A stretch of 6,858 nucleotides of DNA from Candidatus Delongbacteria bacterium (lineage in GTDB: Bacteria > UBA4055): positions 1 to 6,858 of the forward strand of contig JAKLPX010000268.1 of the NCBI GenBank assembly GCA_022013635.1. Reading direction: 5' to 3'. The first letter of the stretch is position 1. Each line of letters begins with the position of its first letter. Below the pieces are notes generated by a model. That model saw only the letters and a program-made list of their open reading frames with translations. It made no database searches and was not told the origin of the DNA. The position numbers and the translations under genes were made by a program. Positions 1 through 5,836 of the stretch are shown here, piece by piece.

Positions 1-274
1 ATTGAGAATTAGAAATGTTTTTTGAATTTGCCTCTTCAATAAAGCTACTATCTCTGTCTACACCAGTAAGAGAAATACCGTTCATATAATAATTAGAAAT
101 GGATTCAAGTAATACTCCTGTGCCACACCCAGAATCTAAAAGGTTTTTATCAGGCTTTATTTCAAAATATTGAATAATTTTCTGGACATTATTTGAATTA
201 AACCTAAGTTTTCGTTGTTTGTTTAGGGTGCTTATTGTTTGTTGAGTTAGCGACCAGTATCTACTATAATCCAT
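1..274 (-). CDS. Class I SAM-dependent methyltransferase, N-terminal part (3' end off window)
   Basis: Reading the minus strand from ATG at 274-272 gives 91 codons with no stop, running off the window at position 1. The product begins MDYSRYWSLTQQTISTLNKQ. Residues 45-53 (LLDSGCGTG) are motif I of Rossmann-fold class I methyltransferases, the glycine-rich loop that binds S-adenosylmethionine. About 20 residues later GVDRD (71-75) ends the second strand; its first acidic residue, D73, is the usual ligand of the SAM ribose. The start is supported by AAGGAG at 290-285, ten bases upstream. The first 40 residues form a helical lead-in as in methyltransferase domain 11/25 proteins. The substrate cannot be told, because the C-terminal part that decides it is missing. 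It is transcribed divergently from the secreted-protein genes and is probably cytoplasmic and unrelated to them in function. The fold is sure; the specific role is unknown. Confidence 0.85.
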   Translation of the reverse strand, partial: MDYSRYWSLTQQTISTLNKQRKLRFNSNNVQKIIQYFEIKPDKNLLDSGCGTGVLLESISNYYMNGISLTGVDRDSSFIEEANSKNISNSQ

Positions 275-324
275 TTCTTAAAAACTCCTTATTACTTACT
301 AGAATTAAAGCTAAATATTTCCCA

Positions 325-442
325 TAACGGTCATGGCAAAAAATCCGTGCAATATTATTCCCCTGCATGGTTTTTGCCAATGTTAGCCCTCGTTTATTTT
401 TTTACATGTCTTTAACCTCTCTAAACCCTATGTGGCAATTTA
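325..442. repeat. Hairpin repeat, copy 1 (attC-like or MITE-like)
   Basis: TAACGGTCATGGC (325-337) opens a long imperfect palindrome. The lower stem is TGGCAAAAA (334-342) with TTTTTGCCA (371-379). The upper stem is CCGTGCA (345-351) with TGCATGG (364-370), including one G-T pair. The loop is 352-363 and ends in TTCCCC. Outside the hairpin TAAC (325-328) can pair with GTTA (382-385). A conserved tail follows: GTTAGCCCTCGTTTATTTTT and then AACCCTATGTGGCAATTTA (424-442). The same boxes, loop and tail recur at 5577-5692, but with different stem sequences that still pair. No left-hand copy of the 14-bp inverted repeat is present here, so this copy may be truncated. Its nature is unproven: the boxes resemble integron attC sites, the length and tail resemble a MITE or REP-type element. 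Confidence 0.8.
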
Positions 443-556
443 CAAATAATCTTACCTAAAGTGAAGTATTTTTTCTGAACAAAATGTTGTCTCAGATTTC
501 TTACTGTTTGAATCACGGAATGCCAAATATACGAAAAAATAATTTAAAGAAAAAAC

Positions 557-598
557 TTGACAAAACATTATTTTATCTTTTTATTATACAACTATAAT
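557..598 (+). promoter_or_regulatory. Candidate promoter of the propeller gene
   Basis: TTGACA at 557-562 matches the -35 consensus exactly. TATTAT at 582-587 is the best-placed -10-like hexamer, with a slightly long 19-bp gap. TATACA at 585-590 is an alternative with 22 bp, closer to the wider spacing seen in Bacteroidota promoters. A perfect TATAAT at 593-598 is too far from TTGACA and almost touches the Shine-Dalgarno sequence. Transcription would begin near 593-597, leaving a leader of about 20 bases. The TTGACA also lies inside the longer open frame from TTG 557, which argues against that codon as the start. Confidence 0.4.
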
Positions 599-601
599 GA
601 T

Positions 602-607
602 AGGAGG
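602..607 (+). promoter_or_regulatory. Shine-Dalgarno sequence fixing the GTG 614 start
   Basis: AGGAGG is a full-strength Shine-Dalgarno match six bases before GTG at 614-616, in frame with the propeller protein. The longer open frame from TTG 557 has no such site. The 614 start also puts a textbook signal peptide at the N-terminus. Confidence 0.8.
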
Positions 608-613
608 CAATTT

Positions 614-1972
614 GTGGAGCAAAACAACAGATTATTTGTAATTTTTATTGTAATCTTATCTTTTTTTACCGTAACTTATACCCAGCAATGGGTAAATATT
701 TCACCTTACCCAGATGACAATTCCGGTATACAAGGAGATTTTATTTCAAAGAATGAAGGGTGGGTATTTAAGTTTAGTTTTCCTGAGCCTAGATCAATTT
801 TTCACACTAACAACGGTGGGAAAGAGTGGAATAAGATATATACTCATCCAAACACTAACGAGGGTATATCATTCATTGAAATGACAGATTCTGATCACGG
901 ATGGATGAAAACATATTGGATAAACAGCAGTGATTACCCGGATCACTATTTAAGAACTATAGATGGTGGATATACATGGAATAACATGACTGAGTATATT
1001 CCAATTGAAAAAAATGCGTACTATCCTTTTTATTTTGCAAACAAAAACATCGGTTTTATATGTACAGGAATTGATTCTATGGATCAGTCGGCAATAATTT
1101 ATAAAACAATCGATGGCGGTTATAATTGGTATCAAACAGAAACACACCCTTTTAATTATTACGGAGATTATTATCCCTATGCCGTTGAACAGTTTTTCTT
1201 TATTGATGAAAATTACGGATGGGCAGGATGCGACGGATGGTGGGATGAAGGATTGACAATTTATACTACTGACGGCGGTGAGAAGTGGTATAAAGGCCTG
1301 GATCCTGAACATAATTACATTGCGGATATTCATTTTATTTCTCCTGATAAAGGAGGCGTAGTAACATATTTTCCAGGTGCCAGTGTAGAAGTTTTGATAA
1401 CAAATGATAACTTCGAAACAATAGAATATTTTTTCAATGAAACAGAATGGAATCAATACCAATACACGATATGTTTCCAAAACGATACTACTGTTTGGAT
1501 AACGGGAGAGCCGGGAATCATTAACAGGAGTACAGATGGCGGTGCTACATTCGATGCTTACCAGACTATAGATGCTAGCTTATACAAAATACAATTTTTT
1601 GAGAATGTAGGTTATGCTTTCGGTTATGACAATAATGCTTTATATAAATTCGATGGAAGCAGTGGGATTGAACAAGAGTGTCAAATTATTAATTGTATAT
1701 TGTATCAGAATTATCCCAATCCCTTCAATCCTGTTACTAACATAGAGTATTCTATACAAGAGAATAATCAGATTGTAAGTTTAAGTGTCTATGATATAAA
1801 GGGGAACCTTGTTAATGAGTTATTTAAAGGAAAAAAGCAAAACTCAGGAAAATACGTAGTTACTTGGGACGGAAGAGAACAAAATAATAAGGAGGTTAGT
1901 AATGGGATATATTTTTACCGGTTAAAGGTGGGGAGATTTAGTATATCAAAAACTATGCTACTGCTGAAGTAG
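614..1972 (+). CDS. Secreted Asp-box (BNR/Ycf48-like) beta-propeller protein with T9SS type A sorting domain
   Basis: The product is 452 residues from GTG 614. Residues 1-25 are a signal peptide: a short polar start (MEQNNR), a hydrophobic core (LFVIFIVILSFF), then TVTYT before QQW. The body carries five Asp-box motifs (S/T-x-D/N-x-G-x-x-W/F): TNNGGKEW 65-72, TIDGGYTW 115-122, TIDGGYNW 165-172, TTDGGEKW 218-225 and STDGGATF 306-313. A degenerate sixth (TNDNFETI) lies near 263-270. Their 43-53 residue spacing is that of beta-propeller blades in the BNR/sialidase and Ycf48-like superfamily. No catalytic sialidase residues could be identified, so a binding or scaffold role is more likely than an enzyme; this is inference. 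Residues 363-452 are a T9SS type A sorting domain, opening LYQNYPNPFNP and ending KTMLLLK, which in known systems directs export across the outer membrane and is then cleaved. The following gene starts 64 bp downstream with no terminator between. Confidence 0.88.
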   Translation: MEQNNRLFVIFIVILSFFTVTYTQQWVNISPYPDDNSGIQGDFISKNEGWVFKFSFPEPRSIFHTNNGGKEWNKIYTHPNTNEGISFIEMTDSDHGWMKTYWINSSDYPDHYLRTIDGGYTWNNMTEYIPIEKNAYYPFYFANKNIGFICTGIDSMDQSAIIYKTIDGGYNWYQTETHPFNYYGDYYPYAVEQFFFIDENYGWAGCDGWWDEGLTIYTTDGGEKWYKGLDPEHNYIADIHFISPDKGGVVTYFPGASVEVLITNDNFETIEYFFNETEWNQYQYTICFQNDTTVWITGEPGIINRSTDGGATFDAYQTIDASLYKIQFFENVGYAFGYDNNALYKFDGSSGIEQECQIINCILYQNYPNPFNPVTNIEYSIQENNQIVSLSVYDIKGNLVNELFKGKKQNSGKYVVTWDGREQNNKEVSNGIYFYRLKVGRFSISKTMLLLK

Positions 1973-2023
1973 AGGCCAAGTACAAGCTACAATCCATTTG
2001 ATAAGCTAACAAAAATTAAAAAA

Positions 2024-2030
2024 AGAGGAG
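2024..2030 (+). promoter_or_regulatory. Ribosome binding site of the broken peptidase gene
   Basis: AGAGGAG ends six bases before ATG 2037. It is the only good Shine-Dalgarno site for the peptidase gene. There is none before the internal ATG at 2662, which indicates that translation was originally meant to begin at 2037. Confidence 0.7.
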
Positions 2031-2036
2031 TGAGTC

Positions 2037-2661
2037 ATGAATAATAGAATATCAGTAATGCTACTTGCCGTCATCTTTACTTTCGCAACAAGTTTATTCG
2101 CGAGCGCAACCTATGTAGCTACAGATGATGGATACATAAAGATGGATACAATATACGATATTCTGAGTAACAATGGTAACCAATAATTACAAGCCTGGAA
2201 TAATAGTACAAACTGAACCTTCAGTGAGTGTTTTATAAGCTATTGAAGCAGCAAAAGATACTTTTGATAATCCTGATGAGGAAATAATATCACCGATTAA
2301 AAACAAACTGAAGGTTTTTGTTGGTAGTGATAATACATCTTATCTTGTATGGGAGCTTTCAATTGTTACTCAGAATATCGAAGACTGGTATATACTTGTA
2401 AATGCGGTTAATGGTGCCATTTTAGTAAAAGAAAATATTATTTTCGATTTCGGTTATGGGCGTGTTTTTGATCCGGATCCTGCAACTTATTTTGAAGATA
2501 TCACATTACCGGATAATAACGATCAGGATTATCCCGAACTTTTCAACGCATACAAGTACAAAGATCTTAACGGTTTAAATTCACCTGTTGATGGTTTCTA
2601 TTCACTTAGAGGCGAGTATGCGTATTCCAGTGATTTTGTTGCACCTTTTGACCCGATTACA
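2037..2661 (+). pseudogene. Disrupted 5' part of the metallopeptidase gene: signal peptide and FTP-type propeptide
   Basis: ATG 2037 has a good ribosome binding site and encodes a clear signal peptide (MNNRISVMLLAVIFTFATSL, then FASA), but this frame stops at TAA 2184-2186 after 49 codons. Coding sense continues in the +1 frame, the same frame as the peptidase ORF. That frame is open from 2167, is broken by TAA 2236-2238, and then runs without a stop to 5466. Between 2239 and 2661 it reads AIEAAKDTFDNPDE, then SYLVWELSIV, DWYILVNAVNGAIL and GRVFDPDPATY. This is the pattern of the PepSY-like/FTP propeptide of M4 and M36 peptidases, which acts as an intramolecular chaperone and inhibitor. There is no ATG, GTG or TTG in frame between 2239 and 2662. 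The text before the stop (EPSVSVL) followed by AIEAAK fits the usual '...xEAI..AK' of these propeptides, so TAA may stand for an original GAA; this is inference. The propeptide also looks short. Either the gene is decaying or the assembly has two errors. Confidence 0.75.
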
Positions 2662-5466
2662 ATGGAACCAACTTCTAATTTTCTCTATGATCGCTCACAG
2701 AACGGGTTCGAAGAGACAAACTGTTATTATCACCTTGATAAAATGATCAGATATGCAAGAGGATTAGGATTTGATCCCTTATGGGATAATAAAACAACAG
2801 ATAATGATAAAGATCTTATTTTTGATGCTAGAACAACTAAGAGTGGTGCATACAGCCCAACCATAGCAAGTGTTGTATATGGAGTACCAACAACAGGAAA
2901 AGATGCGAGCGAGGATCAATCAGTAATTATACATGAGTTAGGACACGCACTACATGATGCTTTACTTATAGGAGGACTTCCTAATTACACTTTTACAGAT
3001 CTAAAAGGTATCAGCGAAGGAATTTCAGATTATTTAAGTATTGATTATAGAAGACAGCTATCTTATTATCGTCCGAATGACAGGTGTAATTGGTATAATC
3101 CATTGTATGAACCTACAATAATAGAATTAATTGACGGCGATGAAGCAAGTTTTTACTACTGGAATGATTACACAGATCGATACATTAGAATGAGGATGTG
3201 GGCATCATCTTTGATGGATCTAGAATATAATCTTGCAACTGATCCTGCTCAAGGTTACAGACTTGGAAGAGAAGTTGTAACTACTTTACAACTTGCCTCT
3301 TTGAGTTACCTTACGCAAGATAATGATCGATTTGACAATGTACTTGCTATGTATCAGGCAGATATTGATATTTATGATGGAATTCATATTCGAGATTTAA
3401 TTGAAGTTTACCACAACAGACAATTGTTTATTGATACAGATGAGAATAAATGGAATCAAGTCGTCGATTTTGATATTATAGAGAGTACAAAATGGGAAGG
3501 CTATAAACATATTACGGCAGACATCTCTGTTATAAACAATTCCACCTTGACAATATCTCCGAATTCGTATGTGATACTCGATGGAACTCTGACAATAGAA
3601 GAGGGAAGTAGTATAATTTTCGGTAATGGATCGAAAATTGTGATTGACGATGGGAAGAATGCAAGAATTATTGGTAATTTTGATCTAAGCGATAATTTCA
3701 TTTTTAAAGTAAGAGACAATGCAACATTGAGCTTTCAACTTTCCAAATTCAACATAAAACCTGATACTTATGTGAAAGTAGGTACAGGATCGAAAATAAT
3801 TGTAGAGAATGGCTCAGAACTAGTTTTCGAAGATGGTTCAGGTGTAATTTTTGAGACCAATTCAGGAATTGAAGTAAAAAACAAAGGTAAATTGATTACA
3901 AATGATCTCACTTCCGATAAAGTTATTTTCTTCTGTCCTACAGGTAAATGGGAAGGTATTACTTGCGAAAATGGAAGTAGCCTCAAGATTGCTGATACAG
4001 AATTGCATGATGCTAATTATGCTGTAAGTGGAACTGGAACATATCAATTTGATATTAATAACTCAACATTTATACGATGCGGTAATGGTATTGAGCTTAT
4101 CGGTATGCAGCCGGGTTACAGCTACAAAATTACAGATAACATTCTCACAGGAATTGATGATGGAAGAGGTATTTCCATTACAAGTTCAGATGGAGAATTT
4201 GTCAGGAATGTAATAAGCCACTTTAACACGGGTGCGACCTTTATAATGAGTTCACCGGCAGTTTCGAAATGCGAGATTAGCTATAATAAGTATTATGGAA
4301 TTGTAATTTCAGGTTCTGATGCCCTTCCTCAACTAATCAATACAGAGCAAATGCAAGCTTACGGGGAGCTTAACAGCCTAATTAAGAAAAACGGTTATGT
4401 AAGTAATACCGATATATTCCCAAGTGCTCAGATTGGTATTATCCCCGTCGGCAGTGTTTATATGCGTAATAATGATGTCATTTCAAGTATCAATTATCCG
4501 GGTATATCAATAGCGCAGAAAGATATCAGGGATCAGCATATTCTGATAGGTGCCCAGTACAATTACTGGGGTGCAGAAGTAGTGACTGATGATTACTTCT
4601 TCGGACATACCGATTATACAATAGATTATGAACCGTACTATTCGGCTCCCTGCGGGACAGGTGGAATAAATCCTACTTTAATGCAGTCTATATCTACAGA
4701 AAGCAGGATATTATCCAATGCATTAAATCTTGAAGCAAAAGACAAATTAACACCTGCAATAAAATTGTATGAGCACATAATTAAAAAATATTTTGACACG
4801 CCTGAATATTATGTTGCCATGGCAAGATTACCGTACCTTTATGAGAAAGCAGAGCTTGATAATAATGTTCTAATAGCAATATACGATGAAGCTATAGAGT
4901 CGGAAAATATATCTCATAAGAAGTTTTTCAAGGGGAAAAAGGTAGCTACTCATATCAAAGGCAAAAGATATGATGACGCTATTTTGGTTGCGGAGGAGAT
5001 GAAGGCGGAGGCTGGAAACGAAGAAGAGATAATTCTGGCTGATATTAATATTGGTATTGCCAATATGCTCAAAAATACCGACGGAAAAGGTAGAAGCGAT
5101 GATCAGGCTAACGATTTGCGCGAATTGATCGCAAAACTGTATGGAAAAGGCGATGATAATCCAATAGGCAATCCTTCGGATATTACGGAAAGCTCATTAC
5201 CTTCACAGCACACTCTTTACCAGAACTATCCAAATCCGTTTAACCCTACCACACAGTTCAAGTTCGCACTGGTTAAGACTGCCGATGTTAAACTGAGCGT
5301 TTACAATATCAGCGGTCAGAAAGTTGCTGAACTTGCGAATGGTACAAGGCAGTCAGGAGTACACACCGTTGATTTTGACGGTAGCAAATTTAATTCAGGA
5401 GTTTACTATTACACGCTTGAGGTAGAAGGAAAATCTCTTACTCAGAAGATGATCCTTATGAAATAA
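2662..5466 (+). CDS. M36/fungalysin-like zinc metallopeptidase with beta-solenoid, helical region and T9SS sorting domain (5' end broken)
   Basis: This is the intact part (934 codons from an internal ATG) of a gene that should begin at 2037 and would encode about 1140 residues. Residues 1-260 are a gluzincin catalytic domain. Zinc motif HELGH lies at 91-95 (H91 and H95 ligands, E92 catalytic), and GISEGISD at 116-123 supplies the likely third ligand, E119. The preceding FLYDRSQNGFEETNCYYHL is typical of M36-like enzymes. Residues about 290-640 form a beta-solenoid or beta-helix with octapeptide repeats, probably for surface or substrate binding. Residues about 675-830 are predicted mostly helical and may be TPR-like. 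Residues 852-934 (LYQNYPNPFNP ... KMILMK) are a T9SS type A sorting domain. The role would be extracellular protein degradation; the substrate is unknown. As it stands the ORF has no ribosome binding site and lacks signal peptide and propeptide, so it is probably not exported unless the upstream lesions are sequence errors. A terminator follows 25 bases after the stop. Confidence 0.85.
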   Translation: MEPTSNFLYDRSQNGFEETNCYYHLDKMIRYARGLGFDPLWDNKTTDNDKDLIFDARTTKSGAYSPTIASVVYGVPTTGKDASEDQSVIIHELGHALHDALLIGGLPNYTFTDLKGISEGISDYLSIDYRRQLSYYRPNDRCNWYNPLYEPTIIELIDGDEASFYYWNDYTDRYIRMRMWASSLMDLEYNLATDPAQGYRLGREVVTTLQLASLSYLTQDNDRFDNVLAMYQADIDIYDGIHIRDLIEVYHNRQLFIDTDENKWNQVVDFDIIESTKWEGYKHITADISVINNSTLTISPNSYVILDGTLTIEEGSSIIFGNGSKIVIDDGKNARIIGNFDLSDNFIFKVRDNATLSFQLSKFNIKPDTYVKVGTGSKIIVENGSELVFEDGSGVIFETNSGIEVKNKGKLITNDLTSDKVIFFCPTGKWEGITCENGSSLKIADTELHDANYAVSGTGTYQFDINNSTFIRCGNGIELIGMQPGYSYKITDNILTGIDDGRGISITSSDGEFVRNVISHFNTGATFIMSSPAVSKCEISYNKYYGIVISGSDALPQLINTEQMQAYGELNSLIKKNGYVSNTDIFPSAQIGIIPVGSVYMRNNDVISSINYPGISIAQKDIRDQHILIGAQYNYWGAEVVTDDYFFGHTDYTIDYEPYYSAPCGTGGINPTLMQSISTESRILSNALNLEAKDKLTPAIKLYEHIIKKYFDTPEYYVAMARLPYLYEKAELDNNVLIAIYDEAIESENISHKKFFKGKKVATHIKGKRYDDAILVAEEMKAEAGNEEEIILADINIGIANMLKNTDGKGRSDDQANDLRELIAKLYGKGDDNPIGNPSDITESSLPSQHTLYQNYPNPFNPTTQFKFALVKTADVKLSVYNISGQKVAELANGTRQSGVHTVDFDGSKFNSGVYYYTLEVEGKSLTQKMILMK

Positions 5467-5491
5467 TTCTGTAGCTATAAATACCAAACTC

Positions 5492-5526
5492 AGAGGCGGG
5501 ACATTCCGCCTCTTTCTTTTTCTTTT
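5492..5526 (+). terminator. Rho-independent terminator after the peptidase gene
   Basis: AGAGGCGG (5492-5499) pairs perfectly with CCGCCTCT (5506-5513) around a six-base loop (GACATT). The stem is followed by a T-rich run (TTTCTTTTTCTTTT). It lies 25 bases after the TAA of the peptidase gene and separates it from the next repeat and gene. Confidence 0.9.
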
Positions 5527-5533
5527 GCTTTAT

Positions 5534-5689
5534 ATTGCCACATAGGGATTGTATTAAGAATAAAAAATTAATGAGTGCTAACGGTCATGGCTATAAGCGC
5601 GGCAAATAACTTCCCCTCGCCGCGACATATAGCCAATGTTAGCCTTCGTTAATTTTTTTACGAGAGTTCTCCTAACCCTATGTGGCAAT
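5534..5689. repeat. Element with perfect 14-bp terminal inverted repeats enclosing the hairpin
   Basis: ATTGCCACATAGGG at 5534-5547 is the exact reverse complement of CCCTATGTGGCAAT at 5676-5689. A third copy of the latter lies at 426-439 at the end of repeat copy 1. The 156-bp unit so delimited contains the hairpin and no ORF, which is the form of a MITE (a small non-autonomous element moved by a transposase encoded elsewhere). I cannot identify a convincing target-site duplication, and no transposase is present in the window, so mobility is inferred only from form. Confidence 0.6.
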
Positions 5690-5692
5690 TTA
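5577..5692. repeat. Hairpin repeat, copy 2 (attC-like or MITE-like)
   Basis: GCTAAC (5577-5582) pairs with GTTAGC (5638-5643). Inside, TGGCTATA (5588-5595) pairs with TATAGCCA (5628-5635) and CGCGGC (5598-5603) pairs with GCCGCG (5619-5624), leaving a 15-base loop that includes TTCCCC as in copy 1. The outer boxes (TAACGGTCATGGC and GCCAATGTTAGCC) and the tail (TCGTTAATTTTTTTAC, then AACCCTATGTGGCAATTTA at 5674-5692) match copy 1 closely. The stem bases differ between copies on both arms while keeping the pairing, so the fold appears to matter more than the sequence. Confidence 0.82.
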
Positions 5693-5757
5693 ATACCTTA
5701 TAAAAAGAAAATCAATTATAATTGGTACCAAATAAAAAATAAAATCGAAAATTTTAC

Positions 5758-5789
5758 TTGACAATTAAATCACTGATATTTAAATTTTG
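5758..5789 (+). promoter_or_regulatory. Candidate promoter of the third secreted-protein gene
   Basis: TTGACA at 5758-5763 is preceded by AC, as in the promoter region of the propeller gene (ACTTGACAA in both). TAAATT at 5781-5786 follows at 17 bp. The wider TAAATTTTG (5781-5789) is close to the Bacteroidota -7 box TAnnTTTG, at about the expected distance from TTG. The evidence is pattern matching only in AT-rich DNA. Confidence 0.35.
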
Positions 5790-5836
5790 CTGACATAGTT
5801 TAGAAATTGATAAAAAGAAATTGTTGAAGGTGATTT

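Larger units (their letters stand above)
275..613. other. Intergenic region between divergent genes
   Basis: This stretch holds no credible gene. It contains the ribosome binding site of the minus-strand methyltransferase (285-290), one copy of the hairpin repeat (325-442), an AT-rich stretch at 443-556 in which I see nothing definite, and the promoter region and Shine-Dalgarno sequence of the propeller gene (557-607). I cannot point to a convincing promoter for the methyltransferase; it would have to lie between about 300 and the hairpin or be read through it. Confidence 0.7.
5467..5836. other. Intergenic region with terminator, hairpin repeat and promoter
   Basis: This region has no gene. 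In order it holds the peptidase terminator (5492-5526), the left 14-bp inverted repeat (5534-5547), the hairpin (5577-5643), the right inverted repeat (5676-5689), a 10-bp palindrome TTGGTACCAA (5722-5731) of unknown meaning, and a candidate promoter (5758-5789) for the next gene. Confidence 0.7.

Noticed and set aside
334..379. Hairpin copy 1 as a transcription terminator
   Set aside because: The stem is interrupted, the loop is long, the T-rich run begins about 20 bases after the stem, and no gene ends nearby on either strand in the right direction.
593..598. Perfect TATAAT as the -10 box of the propeller gene
   Set aside because: It is 30 bp from TTGACA, and a start point downstream of it would fall in or next to the Shine-Dalgarno sequence, leaving almost no leader.
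950..1480. Minus-strand open frame of 176 codons inside the propeller gene
   Set aside because: It lies wholly opposite a well-supported gene with five Asp-boxes. Its predicted product shows no domain, and it has no convincing ribosome binding site.
2160..2240. Programmed recoding (frameshift plus stop readthrough) in the peptidase gene
   Set aside because: It would need a frameshift and a separate TAA readthrough within 80 bases, with no slippery heptamer or clear stimulatory structure seen. Mutation or sequence error is simpler.
3501..4213. Several 60-70 codon frames on both strands inside the beta-solenoid region
   Set aside because: They are shadows of the repetitive, low-complexity coding sequence of the peptidase gene.
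325..5692. CRISPR array
   Set aside because: There are only two hairpin copies, 5.2 kb apart, with no short regular spacing and no cas genes.
5722..5731. TTGGTACCAA palindrome as an operator
   Set aside because: A 10-bp palindrome is too short to separate from chance, and no second copy lies at the other promoter.
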